The position numbers and the translations under genes are program-made. Positions 1 to 8,113 of a stretch of DNA of 24,569 nt are shown here, in pieces. The notes below the pieces were generated by a model. It was not told where the DNA came from and ran no database searches. It was given only the letters and a program-made list of their open reading frames with translations. This DNA comes from a virus. The first letter of the stretch is position 1. The number at the start of each line of letters is the position of its first letter. Location of the stretch: the IMG/VR virus record IMGVR_UViG_3300026097_000787, positions 1-24,569 of that record; one strand, 5' to 3'.

Positions 1-2
1 AA

Positions 3-377
3 GCTAGGCTGGATACGAATATTTCTGGAAGAATTGAAAAAGCCTCGGCAACTATGCCGGCGATTGTAGAAACACGATTTAATCAGCTTCAAGAAATTGA
101 AGCAATACTCGAATACTTAAACATTGAGCTTCGCCGTCTACGAAGCCAACACTTTCGAAAATATTTAGAGAACTATCAAAGATCTTTGAGTAGTAGAGAC
201 TGTGAAAAGTTTGTAGACGGCGAGGCCGATGTTGTAGATTTTGAAAAAATTATCAACGACTTTGCTTTACTACGCAACAAGTGGTTAGGTATCATTAAAG
301 GCTTAGACATTAAGCAATGGCAAATTAGTAATATTGTAAAATTACGAACCGCCGGTTTAGATGATGCTACATTATAA
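3..377 (+). CDS. uvsY: UvsY-like recombination mediator, 5' end outside window
   Basis: The frame is open back to the window edge, so the ATG at position 54 is probably internal and the gene is 5'-truncated here. The visible 124 residues are helical and charged, with a run of hydrophobic and basic heptads (LQEIEAILEYL, ELRRLRSQHFRKYLENYQ) and a C-terminal segment NKWLGIIKGLDIKQWQISNI. This resembles the layout of T4 UvsY (137 aa), which loads the UvsX recombinase on gp32-coated single-stranded DNA and ends in a comparable tryptophan-containing helical segment. The assignment rests on recalled family pattern and on a uvsW gene about 9 kb downstream; in T4 the two genes are neighbours. Its stop codon lies directly beside the stop of the convergent sulfotransferase gene. 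It could instead be another conserved helical phage protein. Confidence 0.6.
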   Translation, partial: ARLDTNISGRIEKASATMPAIVETRFNQLQEIEAILEYLNIELRRLRSQHFRKYLENYQRSLSSRDCEKFVDGEADVVDFEKIINDFALLRNKWLGIIKGLDIKQWQISNIVKLRTAGLDDATL

Positions 378-391
378 TGTCGAATTATAAT
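371..391. terminator. AT-rich inverted repeat between convergent stops
   Basis: ATTATAAT (371-378) and ATTATAAT (384-391) are separated by five bases. The octamer is its own reverse complement, so the pair is both a direct and an inverted repeat and can form an 8-bp hairpin. It sits where the uvsY-like gene and the minus-strand sulfotransferase gene converge. The stem is pure A/T and weak, so the terminator role is only suggested by position. Confidence 0.25.
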
Positions 392-941
392 TTAGTTTTA
401 TAAAATCATCTTTAAAATGATTATAGATAATATCAACAATTTTTGGATCACTTAGATACATTGATTGGTAGTCTAAATTATTGTTAGTTATATTAATTTT
501 AGGAAAAGATTTATTAACATTAAAAAAAGAACATACATTATTTTCTAAATTTTCAAATTTTAAAATATGGTCTACAATTTGATTTTGTAATGAAATATCA
601 TAAATCCATTCTATTTGAAGATTCCAAACATAGTGGCCTTCTACATTTATTTTATTTGTTACAAATTTCTCCCATTCGATAAAATCTAAATATTTTTCTT
701 TTATCAAATATCTATAATAACTTATTAATCGATAGTAAGGATTTCTAACTACAGTAAAAAAATTTGTCTCATTAGGAAATTTATTAATCCACCAGTACGC
801 AGGTTTATGTTTCTTAAAATATATTGTAGTTCCGTCATCTTGTTCTATGAACTTTCCAAACTTATGGGGAATGTCGTTATCTAATAAAAATTTCCTAACA
901 GATGATCCTCCAGTTTTTGGTATGTGTATAAATCTTATCAT
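372..941 (-). CDS. Sulfotransferase family 2-like protein (copy 1)
   Basis: 189 residues. The N-terminal HIPKTGGSS (residues 6-14) is the 5'-phosphosulfate-binding loop of PAPS-dependent sulfotransferases, and RNPYYRLISYY (66-76) matches the 3'-phosphate-binding motif. Such enzymes move sulfate from PAPS to hydroxyls of carbohydrates. At 189 residues it is compact for the family, but both donor-binding motifs are present. A paralogue lies at 22941-23483; both begin MIRFIHI and share WNLQ and the K(F)EN/KFET segment. It is a single minus-strand gene converging on the uvsY-like gene and diverging from the nucleotidyltransferase-cupin gene. The acceptor is unknown; glycosyltransferases next door suggest a glycan. 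Confidence 0.8.
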   Translation of the reverse strand: MIRFIHIPKTGGSSVRKFLLDNDIPHKFGKFIEQDDGTTIYFKKHKPAYWWINKFPNETNFFTVVRNPYYRLISYYRYLIKEKYLDFIEWEKFVTNKINVEGHYVWNLQIEWIYDISLQNQIVDHILKFENLENNVCSFFNVNKSFPKINITNNNLDYQSMYLSDPKIVDIIYNHFKDDFIKLNYNSTL

Positions 942-946
942 AAATT

Positions 947-954
947 TATTTATG
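947..954 (-). promoter_or_regulatory. T4-late-promoter-like CATAAATA
   Basis: On the minus strand the sequence reads CATAAATA, one base from the T4 late consensus TATAAATA, about 6 bases upstream of the sulfotransferase start at 941. The short distance leaves almost no leader. An AT-rich background makes chance matches common. Confidence 0.3.
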
Positions 955-968
955 TAATTAAACTAGCA

Positions 969-976
969 GATAAATA
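969..976 (+). promoter_or_regulatory. T4-late-promoter-like GATAAATA
   Basis: GATAAATA lies five bases before the ATG at 982. It matches seven of eight positions of the T4 late consensus TATAAATA. If used, transcription would begin at or just inside the start codon, which argues for a leaderless message or a chance match. No clear Shine-Dalgarno sequence is seen before 982. Confidence 0.3.
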
Positions 977-981
977 TCAGC

Positions 982-1752
982 ATGAGCAAAATTGTATTAG
1001 TAACCGGCGGATTTGATCCAATACACACTGGACATATTTCTTATCTTACAGAAGCAAAAAAACTTGGCGATATCTTAATCGTTGGCGTCAACAGCGATGC
1101 GTGGTTAACTCGTAAAAAAGGTAGACCTTTTATGACCAGCGATGAAAGAGCGGGCGTTATTCAAGCATTAAGTGTAGTCGATGTTGTTATTCAATTTGCT
1201 GACGAGTATGACACTGATAACAGTGCCATTCAGTTTATAGAAGACACCTTAAAAAATTATCCAGAACATGAAGTGATATTTGCCAACGGTGGCGATAGAA
1301 CTGACAGCAATATTCCTGAAATGGGTATAGAAGATCTAAGACTAAGTTTTAAATTTGGAGTAGGCGGAAATGATAAACAGAATTCATCATCGTGGATTTT
1401 AGAAGAATGGAAATCTCCGAAAACTATTAGACCGTGGGGTTGGTATAGAGTACTTGACGACAACCCAGGATACAAAGTTAAAGAACTTGTAATCGAACCA
1501 GGCAAAAGTCTAAGTAACCAACGACACTTTAAAAGAGCAGAGCACTGGTATGTACTTAAAGGTATGATCAAACTTGATACAGAGTGGAATGGATTACACG
1601 ATACTAAACATATTAAAGAAAATGATTGGGGATACACTATAGGCCGAGAAGTGTGGCATCAAGCAAGTAACCCAACCAATGAATTAGCACACATATTAGA
1701 AGTACAATATGGCGACGAGTGTATTGAAGAAGACATAGAGAGAAAACAATGA
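982..1752 (+). CDS. Nucleotidyltransferase-cupin fusion (TagD/RfaE-like + mannose-6-P isomerase type II-like)
   Basis: 256 residues with two domains. Residues 1-130 are a cytidylyltransferase-like Rossmann domain with GGFDPIHTGH (HxGH at 15-18) and GVNSDAWL, as in TagD/HldE-type enzymes that activate glycerol-, heptose- or related phosphates with CTP or ATP. Residues about 150-250 are a cupin like the C-terminal half of GDP-mannose pyrophosphorylase/phosphomannose isomerase: RPWGWY (150-155), then QRHFKRAEHW (180-189), which holds candidate metal ligands and the usual RAEHW signature. No stop or frameshift separates the halves. It overlaps the next glycosyltransferase by 4 nt (ATGA), implying translational coupling. 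A role in making an activated sugar or polyol is likely; the exact substrate cannot be read from sequence. Confidence 0.8.
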   Translation: MSKIVLVTGGFDPIHTGHISYLTEAKKLGDILIVGVNSDAWLTRKKGRPFMTSDERAGVIQALSVVDVVIQFADEYDTDNSAIQFIEDTLKNYPEHEVIFANGGDRTDSNIPEMGIEDLRLSFKFGVGGNDKQNSSSWILEEWKSPKTIRPWGWYRVLDDNPGYKVKELVIEPGKSLSNQRHFKRAEHWYVLKGMIKLDTEWNGLHDTKHIKENDWGYTIGREVWHQASNPTNELAHILEVQYGDECIEEDIERKQ

Positions 1753-2426
1753 TTCCAATTTTTATAGGTTATGATCCAAGGGAAGCAATAGCATATCACA
1801 CATGTGTTAACAGCATTATTAGACATGCATCTAAACCCGTTCAAATTATGCCACTTGCTTTGAATTTATTTGATGATTATAAAGAAGAACACACTGACGG
1901 ATCAAATCATTTTATTTACAGTCGTTTCCTTGTTCCGCATTTAATGGGACACACTGGTCATGCTATATACATCGATGGCGATATGATAATTCGTGATGAT
2001 ATAAACAAGTTGTGGGAGTTAAGGGATCACATCAAAGATGTACAAGTTGTAAAACATGATTACAAAACTAAAATGACTGAAAAATATCTAGGTAGCAAAA
2101 ATGAGGATTATCCTAGAAAGAACTGGTCAAGTGTTATTCTTTGGAACTGTGCTAATCATCCTAATAAAAAGTTGACTCCTGAATACATTCAAAATTCTTC
2201 CGGAGCACATCTACATAGATTTGAGTGGATTGATGATGATCGAATTGGAGAGTTGCCAAAAGAATGGAATTGGTTACCTGACGAATATGGCGAAAACTTG
2301 GATGCTAAACTATTACATTATACACTAGGAACTCCTAGTTTCCACGAGTTTGCTGATACACCAATGGGATATGAATGGCATCGAGAGCGTATTTTAACTG
2401 AATACTGCGAACAGCACGGTTTATGA
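1749..2426 (+). CDS. GT8-like glycosyltransferase
   Basis: 225 residues. The start MIPIFIGYDPREAIAYHTC and the metal-binding DxD in YIDGDMIIRDDI (DGD at 76-78) are typical of GT-A-fold, GT8-like retaining transferases that use a nucleotide sugar. The C-terminal LLHYTLGTPSF fits the conserved histidine/glycine region that closes over the donor diphosphate in this group. It starts within the end of the nucleotidyltransferase-cupin gene and overlaps the first GT-B-like gene by 4 nt, so it belongs to the same transcription unit. No membrane segment is visible, so the product is probably cytosolic. Donor and acceptor are unknown. Confidence 0.8.
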   Translation: MIPIFIGYDPREAIAYHTCVNSIIRHASKPVQIMPLALNLFDDYKEEHTDGSNHFIYSRFLVPHLMGHTGHAIYIDGDMIIRDDINKLWELRDHIKDVQVVKHDYKTKMTEKYLGSKNEDYPRKNWSSVILWNCANHPNKKLTPEYIQNSSGAHLHRFEWIDDDRIGELPKEWNWLPDEYGENLDAKLLHYTLGTPSFHEFADTPMGYEWHRERILTEYCEQHGL

Positions 2427-3217
2427 TATTTTTAAGTAAAGGTAATGAAGATCCGTATATAAATGCATTTGCTGTAGGGTGTAAAGCATCTACAGTTAAT
2501 TCTGATGAGTTTGTGTATGAAGATTCTAATGATCCTATTGTTCTTAGAGGAATATTAAAAAAGAAAATTATTCACAAGTGCTGGAAAGATTCTAGAACTT
2601 TTTATTACATGGATACAGGGTATTTTGGAAACGAAATTACTTCGTTAAATCCTCATGGGTGGAAATACTGGCATCGTATTGTTAAAAATGATTTACAACA
2701 TAATGATATTATTGATAGGCCAGATGACCGTTTAAAAAATTTTAATAAAAATTTTAAACCCTGGAAAAAGAATGGACGTAAAATTTTAATTGCCGCTCCC
2801 GATGAAAAACCTATGAAGTTTTATGGAATTGAATTTGATCAATGGTTGGAAGAAACTGTGAATACTATAAAAAAATATACTGATAGACCTATTGAGATTA
2901 GACAACGAAATAAAAGTAGAATTAATAGAGTAAAAGAAAATACACTGCAAGAAGCATTAGACGATGATGTTTTTGCATTAGTCACATTTAACAGTTTAGC
3001 AGCTGTCGAATCTACATTTCACGGCATTCCTGCATTTACATTAAGTCCAACGCATGCTGCAAGTCCAGTAAGTTTACAAGATTTATCAAAAATAGAGTCA
3101 CCGTTTTACCCAGATCAAGATCTATTATACAGCTGGGCACGACATTTGTCATATGGTCAGTTTCATATCAGTGAAATTCGATCAGGAAAAGCCATGGAAA
3201 TGTTACAATCTTTATGA
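2423..3217 (+). CDS. GT-B-like (capsule-synthesis-like) glycosyltransferase family, copy 1
   Basis: 264 residues, first of six paralogues in the window. Shared landmarks are YMDTGYFGN (62-70), WHRIVKN (83-89), FKPW (111-114) before a strand-forming KILIAAP, a glycine/proline signature FNSLAAVESTFHGIPAF (189-205), and SYGQF (243-247). The pattern of an SS/NS turn followed by E..x.GIP recalls the donor-binding C-terminal half of GT-B proteins such as KpsS/KpsC capsule enzymes and CDP-glycerol transferases. This copy lacks the RPHP motif of copies 4 and 5 (IEIRQRN instead). Copies 1, 2 and 3 are closest to each other by these motifs. It overlaps both neighbours by 4 nt. The enzymatic role is inferred, not shown. 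Confidence 0.6.
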   Translation: MIFLSKGNEDPYINAFAVGCKASTVNSDEFVYEDSNDPIVLRGILKKKIIHKCWKDSRTFYYMDTGYFGNEITSLNPHGWKYWHRIVKNDLQHNDIIDRPDDRLKNFNKNFKPWKKNGRKILIAAPDEKPMKFYGIEFDQWLEETVNTIKKYTDRPIEIRQRNKSRINRVKENTLQEALDDDVFALVTFNSLAAVESTFHGIPAFTLSPTHAASPVSLQDLSKIESPFYPDQDLLYSWARHLSYGQFHISEIRSGKAMEMLQSL

Positions 3218-3993
3218 AAGAAGAAAAATTATCATTAGAAGAAACATTAGTTACTGGATCGGCAAATGCTTGTACAACAGATTCGGGCGACAAATCAAAA
3301 CCTTTAGTTGTTAGAGGTGTAATTAAAAAACATCATGTCGAACAGTGTATTAAAGATCATAGAGATTTTTATTATATAGATACGGGATATTTTGGTAATT
3401 TTCCTAGCTCGAGTAATCCAAGTGGAAAAAAAATATATCATAGAGTTGTAAAAAATGAAAATCAACATTCAAAGATAAAAAATTATCCAGCCGACAGGTG
3501 GAAAAAAATTATTAATGATAATCCAAAACTTAAATGGACAGGGTGGAAAAATTACGATAAAAAAATTTTACTAGTGATGCCAAATCCTAAAGCATGTAGA
3601 TACTACAATTTTGACTATGATACTTGGGTCGATCAAACAAAAAAAGATATTGCAAAATATTCAGACCTACCAGTAGAAGTACGAATAAAAGGATCAAGAT
3701 CAGCTCGAAATCACAAATATTCGATATACGATGCGTTCGATAGCGGGGTCTATGCTACTGTAGCATTTAATAGTATTGCTGCTTTAGAAAGTGTATTATA
3801 CGGAATACCTACGTTTGTAAGTGTTCCGTGTGCTGCTACTCCGCTTGCTTCGACTGATCTTTCTCAATTATCAAGTCCTTTTAAGCCGGACATAGATTTA
3901 ATATATAAACATGCATGTACGCTTGCATACGGACAATTTACTTTAGAAGAAATAAAAAATGGAACAGCATGGAAAATAAGTCAAACCAACTAG
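3214..3993 (+). CDS. GT-B-like glycosyltransferase family, copy 2
   Basis: 259 residues, co-linear with copy 1 over nearly its whole length: YIDTGYFGN (54-62), YHRVVKNENQH (75-85), a KILLVMP strand, FNSIAALESVLYGIPTF (185-201) and AYGQF (238-242). The GIP signature and preceding FNS turn are retained, while the RPHP donor motif is replaced by VEVRIKG. Such divergence between adjacent copies suggests tandem duplication followed by change of specificity, or loss of activity in some copies. The start overlaps copy 1 by 4 nt, and its end overlaps copy 3. No signal peptide or membrane segment is visible. It is annotated by membership in the family, with function inferred. Confidence 0.6.
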   Translation: MKEEKLSLEETLVTGSANACTTDSGDKSKPLVVRGVIKKHHVEQCIKDHRDFYYIDTGYFGNFPSSSNPSGKKIYHRVVKNENQHSKIKNYPADRWKKIINDNPKLKWTGWKNYDKKILLVMPNPKACRYYNFDYDTWVDQTKKDIAKYSDLPVEVRIKGSRSARNHKYSIYDAFDSGVYATVAFNSIAALESVLYGIPTFVSVPCAATPLASTDLSQLSSPFKPDIDLIYKHACTLAYGQFTLEEIKNGTAWKISQTN

Positions 3994-5072
3994 CACTTTT
4001 AATTAACAACAAAGAAATTGCTCATTTTCTTTTAGATCATATCGATTATAAACAAGAGTTAAAAAAACAAGGTATAACTTTTAATCCTCATCATACTGAA
4101 CAGTTTCTTAAAACTCTAAACAATAAAATGTTGGAAAGAAAAAATAGACAACGATTAAAAGAAAAAATAGAAAAAAATTTAAGGACAGATCTTAAAAATT
4201 ATAAAACTATTGTTAAAATGTCATTGGAACAACTAAAAGAAAAACATTATAATGCAGTTCATACAAAAATAGAGCACGTTATCGATACATTGGGAATTGA
4301 TAATATATTTAAAAAATATAAAGAAAGTGATTTTAAACATTTTGTTAAAAGTACAGGATTAAACTTAGATCATAATGCATATTTTGTAAGAAGGAAAGAT
4401 TTTAATTCATATAAAAATGACTGTTTAATAAGAAATACTGTAGGAAACGAAGATTTATTAGTAACCAAAGTTGACAACAATTATCCTTTTTGGTTTATTG
4501 ATAGCGGATATACAAATTTTCTTGAACCCAGTAAAAAATGGCATCGTATGGTCCGTAATCACTTACATTATGGTAACTATTTTGACGCACCTGTTGATAG
4601 ACTAGGTAATTTTAAAGAGTTTCCGAAAAATTGGAGAACAGCTGGAGATAAAATATTAATTTTAGAACCGGGACCATTTGCGGCTGGCATTTTTCATGTA
4701 GATTTGAAAACATGGAAATACGATGTTGAAAAAGAATTAAAACAATATACTGATAAAAAAATTATATTTAGAGAAAAGGCTCCTAAAACAGAACGAGATC
4801 CATTATATAAACATTTACTTGACGAGGATTATTACTGTGTTATTAGTATTAACTCTAATGCTGCAACCGAAGCAATATGGGCTGGAATTCCAGCGATTAC
4901 ATTAGATAGACATATTACTAATCCTGTTACAGTAAATAAACTTTCAGATGTTAATAATTTATATCGAGGAAATTTAGGAGATTGGCTGTGCATGTTAAGT
5001 TATAGTCAGTTTACTAAAGAAGAGTTAATGAACGGTACAGCACATAGGTTTGTAAAAAAGTATAATGTCTAA
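3969..5072 (+). CDS. GT-B-like glycosyltransferase family, copy 3, with helical N-terminal extension
   Basis: I place the start at the ATG at 3969 (MENKSNQL), giving 367 residues and a 25-nt overlap with copy 2; the in-frame start at 3915 would overlap by 79 nt. Residues 1 to about 150 are a lysine/glutamate-rich helical extension absent from the other copies (for example RLKEKIEKNLRTDLKN), possibly a coiled coil or oligomerisation arm. The family domain follows: FIDSGYTNF (176-184), WHRMVRN (191-197), WRTAGDKILIL, NSNAATEAIWAGIPAIT (295-311) and a SYSQF near the end. The GIP donor-site signature is intact. The gene overlaps copy 4 by 8 nt. This part of the window is extremely AT-rich, with many A runs. 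Confidence 0.6.
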   Translation: MENKSNQLALLINNKEIAHFLLDHIDYKQELKKQGITFNPHHTEQFLKTLNNKMLERKNRQRLKEKIEKNLRTDLKNYKTIVKMSLEQLKEKHYNAVHTKIEHVIDTLGIDNIFKKYKESDFKHFVKSTGLNLDHNAYFVRRKDFNSYKNDCLIRNTVGNEDLLVTKVDNNYPFWFIDSGYTNFLEPSKKWHRMVRNHLHYGNYFDAPVDRLGNFKEFPKNWRTAGDKILILEPGPFAAGIFHVDLKTWKYDVEKELKQYTDKKIIFREKAPKTERDPLYKHLLDEDYYCVISINSNAATEAIWAGIPAITLDRHITNPVTVNKLSDVNNLYRGNLGDWLCMLSYSQFTKEELMNGTAHRFVKKYNV

Positions 5073-5991
5073 TTTAACTGCGGTTGCATATTATGGCGGA
5101 ATCCCTACTAGAAATAATAATCCTGAAAAACCGCTCATTCTAGATAATTTTTTGGAAGGCGTTCGTGTGTCTGGAGATAATGCTGTTGCTCACCAGGGAA
5201 TGAATGTAATACCGTGCGATGTTGCACTTATACAAGGGTTTGTCCATGAGCATGGTAAATCTGCACCGCATTTAATGTTGAGAAAAGCTGCTGTTGACTT
5301 ACAAAAAAATAGCAAAAAAAGATCATTAATTGTAGATAGTAATTTGTTTTTATATGCAGATCCCGGCAATGCCAAAAGATATTTACGATATAGTTTTGAC
5401 GGAGTTTTTCCGACTACGGGTTTTTATTTTGATAAAGATGTTATCCCAGATAGATGGCAACAGATAAGTCAGGATCTTAATATTTCATTAAAGCCATGGA
5501 GGACCGAAGGCAATCATATTTTAATATGTTTACAAAGAAATGGCGGTTGGAGTATGCGAGGGTTACATGTACAACAATGGTTAGATAATACAATCAATCA
5601 AATTAGAACCTATTCTAGAAAGCGTCCTATAATTGTACGTCCGCATCCGGGCGATAAAAAGACTAGATCTTATTTAAGAATCAATCACAAAAATGTTTAT
5701 ATCAGCACTAAGCCTGATATTCGAGAAGATCTTAGAGGAGCCTGGGCAACTGTTGTTTATAATAGTAGTCCAAGTGTTGCTAGCGTTATAGAAGGTGTTC
5801 CTGCTTTTTTAACAGATCCGCACCCAGAATACAGTCAGTCACACGCTGTTGCAAATACAGATTTATCAAAGATAGAAAATCCATTACTACCTGAAAGACA
5901 AGAGTGGATTGAAAAATTATCAATGTGTCATTGGAATTTTAGAGAACTAAGATCGGGAGAAGCTTGGCAATTTTTTAAACAATATGTTTAA
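5065..5991 (+). CDS. GT-B-like glycosyltransferase family, copy 4 (RPHP motif)
   Basis: 308 residues. This copy carries the fuller set of GT-B-like features: LKPWRTEG (142-149), a HILICLQ strand, VRPHPGDKK (191-199), and YNSSPSVASVIEGVPAF (232-248). The RPHP element plus the SS..E.GVP element is the pairing seen in capsule enzymes of the KpsS/KpsC type and related transferases, where the histidine and the SS turn lie near the donor phosphate. The N-terminal 130 residues differ from copies 1-3 and begin MSNLTAVAYYGG. The gene ends convergently with the minus-strand GT-A-like gene; their stops overlap by 4 nt. A cytosolic sugar transferase is the best guess. Confidence 0.65.
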   Translation: MSNLTAVAYYGGIPTRNNNPEKPLILDNFLEGVRVSGDNAVAHQGMNVIPCDVALIQGFVHEHGKSAPHLMLRKAAVDLQKNSKKRSLIVDSNLFLYADPGNAKRYLRYSFDGVFPTTGFYFDKDVIPDRWQQISQDLNISLKPWRTEGNHILICLQRNGGWSMRGLHVQQWLDNTINQIRTYSRKRPIIVRPHPGDKKTRSYLRINHKNVYISTKPDIREDLRGAWATVVYNSSPSVASVIEGVPAFLTDPHPEYSQSHAVANTDLSKIENPLLPERQEWIEKLSMCHWNFRELRSGEAWQFFKQYV

Positions 5992-6830
5992 CGAAATTGT
6001 TGCCAGTAAGGTTCTGTCCTAGGAACTTTAAGATCATCTCTTTTACTCATCCCTAGACTTTTTCTACCTCCTTTAAGATGATCTAACCATGCTCCCCATT
6101 CGCTATTTATAAGCGGATGCCCTTCGCCTGTGCTCATGCCAGGTCTGGGTCTAATGTCATACAAACTAGCCGCCCAGTCATGTTGTTTAAGATCGGGTAT
6201 ATTTTTTCTAACACCGTCGAACACAAAACTATCATGCCATTCAGCCATTTTAAAAATACCATTCTCAGCATCATCGTACACATGCTGAAATTCTTTTAGG
6301 AATAGTTGTGTATTAGGAGAAGTTAAATTCATGGCGTACAACCCGCACTCACTGTATTTGCCTTTGCGTCCTAGATAACATAACTCTTGTTTTCCAGGCA
6401 ACATACGATTTAGGTCTTTCATAGTAATTGGGCTGTGACAGATTGTATCAGCATCCATCCAGAATAACCATTCTGTATCGCATTTTTTAGCACAATCAAA
6501 TATAGCATATACCTTGTGAGCAAATCTTACAGCGTCCCACTTAAACCCTTTTCCAGAATCTTTGCGTTTATTTCTAATTGGGTCTTTACTTACGTCGCCA
6601 TTTGCTTTAGGAACACCTCGCCATTTGTTTTTAAATTCAGTAAGTTCTTGTACTGAATCTAAATCAGTTAAAACTATTCTCGAATGGTCGGGTACTTGAG
6701 GATTACATTTTTCCGGGTATACATACAGTTTAACTTCCTCAGGCCAATTGTCAATAAATGTATTAATCATACGCTGACCGTATTGTTTTAAACCTGCTTC
6801 ATGAAATGTTGTTACTACTGATATTGTCAT
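5988..6830 (-). CDS. GT-A-like glycosyltransferase with KYSECG motif (copy 1)
   Basis: 280 residues. A Rossmann-like start (MTISVVTTF) leads to a conserved block WRGVPKANG, then FWMDADTI with a DxD metal site (126-128), GRKGKYSECGLYAMNL (154-169), a WHDSFVFDGVRK block and a C-terminal LKGGRK. The same blocks in the same order occur in the gene at 14722-15462, so the two are paralogues. The fold prediction is GT-A; the invariant H-D and K-Y-S-E-C-G segments probably form the acceptor/donor site. It is the second gene of a minus-strand pair and overlaps the first by 4 nt. The product is probably cytosolic; substrate unknown. Confidence 0.7.
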   Translation of the reverse strand: MTISVVTTFHEAGLKQYGQRMINTFIDNWPEEVKLYVYPEKCNPQVPDHSRIVLTDLDSVQELTEFKNKWRGVPKANGDVSKDPIRNKRKDSGKGFKWDAVRFAHKVYAIFDCAKKCDTEWLFWMDADTICHSPITMKDLNRMLPGKQELCYLGRKGKYSECGLYAMNLTSPNTQLFLKEFQHVYDDAENGIFKMAEWHDSFVFDGVRKNIPDLKQHDWAASLYDIRPRPGMSTGEGHPLINSEWGAWLDHLKGGRKSLGMSKRDDLKVPRTEPYWQQFR

Positions 6831-7225
6831 ATTGATGGTTTCCAGAAATGATAGGTGTATTCTTTTGATACACGTTTGTACTTGTAATTTAATAAAGGTT
6901 TTATTTTTTCTCTATCTAACATATCGCTATTCCATATAACTAATGTTGCCTTAGATTTTGTTAATAATGGCAAATAATTAGATATTAAAGAATTATATTT
7001 TTCTTGAATAAAAAATGTTGAAATAGTAGGCAATGCATCTAAACTGCTTTTAAAATTTCTATAAACTAGGTTCCTTGCTTTAATACTGGGATGATTATCT
7101 GCTATAACAAACACAGTATTAAATGTGCTTAAAAGATCGTCGAGAGGAACAAAATCCTCTCCTACAACAAGAGCTGTATCGAAATTTAATCCTGCTTTAC
7201 TCAATCTCTTTATAAACTTTGACAT
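6827..7225 (-). CDS. Small unknown protein, Rossmann-like
   Basis: 132 residues, not recognised. The sequence TALVVGEDF, followed by TVFVIADNHP, then STFFIQEKY and ATLVIWNSDML, alternates short hydrophobic strands with helices, like a Rossmann or methyltransferase fold stripped of its glycine loop. No GxGxG, DxD or other catalytic motif is present. It is the first gene of a two-gene minus-strand unit with the GT-A-like gene (ATGA overlap), so it could be an accessory or a degenerate methyltransferase. A perfect late-promoter-like TATAAATA lies about 20 nt upstream on the minus strand. Confidence 0.5.
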   Translation of the reverse strand: MSKFIKRLSKAGLNFDTALVVGEDFVPLDDLLSTFNTVFVIADNHPSIKARNLVYRNFKSSLDALPTISTFFIQEKYNSLISNYLPLLTKSKATLVIWNSDMLDREKIKPLLNYKYKRVSKEYTYHFWKPSI

Positions 7226-7244
7226 GATAAATTAAATAGTATGA

Positions 7245-7252
7245 TATTTATA
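7245..7252 (-). promoter_or_regulatory. T4-late-promoter consensus TATAAATA
   Basis: The plus strand reads TATTTATA, giving an exact TATAAATA on the minus strand, about 20 nt upstream of the gene starting at 7225. This is the T4 late promoter consensus recognised by gp55-containing RNA polymerase. The position at a divergent strand switch supports use as a promoter for the 7225-5988 pair. Confidence 0.55.
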
Positions 7253-7260
7253 AGGTAGGT

Positions 7261-8109
7261 ATGAAGTTTAGATTATATCGTGAGTACGGTGCATTGAATA
7301 GCAAACCAGTGTTCGATGCGTTTGAACACAGTGTTAAACTGCTTGGGCATACTACGACCATGAATAACGATAGTGATGTCGATGTCATCTGGAGTGTGCT
7401 ATTCTATGGACGTATGGCAAACAATAAATATGTTTGGGATAAAGCACAGCAACACAAAAGGCCTGTAATAGTTTTAGAAGTTGGCGGTGTCAAACGAGGT
7501 ACAACATGGAAGGTGGGTGTTAATGGGATTAATAGAGATGCTTTTTTCGGTGATGCTGGGAATGATAGTGGGCGTAGCAATCTATTTAATCTTAAACTGA
7601 AACCCTGGCGTACAGACGGCGAGCATATTTTATTGTGCGGGCAACACGATCGTAGTTTACAATGGGACATGTTACCTAGTATGGCTAAGTGGGTAAGAGA
7701 AACCATAGAGCACATACGACATTATACAAATCGACCTATTATATTCCGTCCCCATCCTAGATGCCCAGTCCCTCAGATAGAGCATATGTTTAAAGATGTC
7801 AGTAGACAGACTCCACGACAAACACCTGGAACTTACGATGATTACGATATGGTTTTTGACAATATATACTGCACAGTAAGTTGGACAAGCAACCCAGGAA
7901 TACATAGTGTATTACATGGAGTTCCAAGCTATACAAGCCCTAGTAGTTTAGCCTATGATGTAAGTATTAAGAGCTTAGCCAACCTAGAAGATCCACCTCT
8001 TCACGACAGACAACAGTGGCTTAATGACTATGCTTGGACAGAATACACAGTTGAAGAAATTGCACAAGGCCTTCCATTACAAAGATTACTACCGCACTTA
8101 ACCAAATAA
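7261..8109 (+). CDS. GT-B-like glycosyltransferase family, copy 5 (RPHP motif)
   Basis: 282 residues. Landmarks shared with copy 4 are LKPWRTDG (113-120), EHILLCGQ, RPIIFRPHP (158-166) and WTSNPGIHSVLHGVPSY (208-224), followed by the L..LEDP..H.RQQW segment and a WTEYTVEEI tail that parallels the W/YGQF..EEI tail of the other copies. The N-terminal half (MKFRLYREYG to about residue 105) is a separate Rossmann-like domain containing VIVLEVGG. The gene is preceded by TAAGGTAGGT, a plausible ribosome-binding site. It is less A-rich than copies 1-3. It stands alone between a divergent pair and the promoter of the uvsW block. Confidence 0.65.
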   Translation: MKFRLYREYGALNSKPVFDAFEHSVKLLGHTTTMNNDSDVDVIWSVLFYGRMANNKYVWDKAQQHKRPVIVLEVGGVKRGTTWKVGVNGINRDAFFGDAGNDSGRSNLFNLKLKPWRTDGEHILLCGQHDRSLQWDMLPSMAKWVRETIEHIRHYTNRPIIFRPHPRCPVPQIEHMFKDVSRQTPRQTPGTYDDYDMVFDNIYCTVSWTSNPGIHSVLHGVPSYTSPSSLAYDVSIKSLANLEDPPLHDRQQWLNDYAWTEYTVEEIAQGLPLQRLLPHLTK

Positions 8110-8113
8110 TCTC

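Noticed and set aside
1257-1844. Minus-strand ORFs inside the nucleotidyltransferase-cupin and GT8-like genes.
   Set aside because: They are antisense to clear coding genes, have cysteine/serine-rich compositions typical of shadow frames, and no start signals.
2423-5991. DNA-level tandem repeat of the GT-B-like genes.
   Set aside because: Similarity is at protein motif level; no long nucleotide identity was seen between copies.
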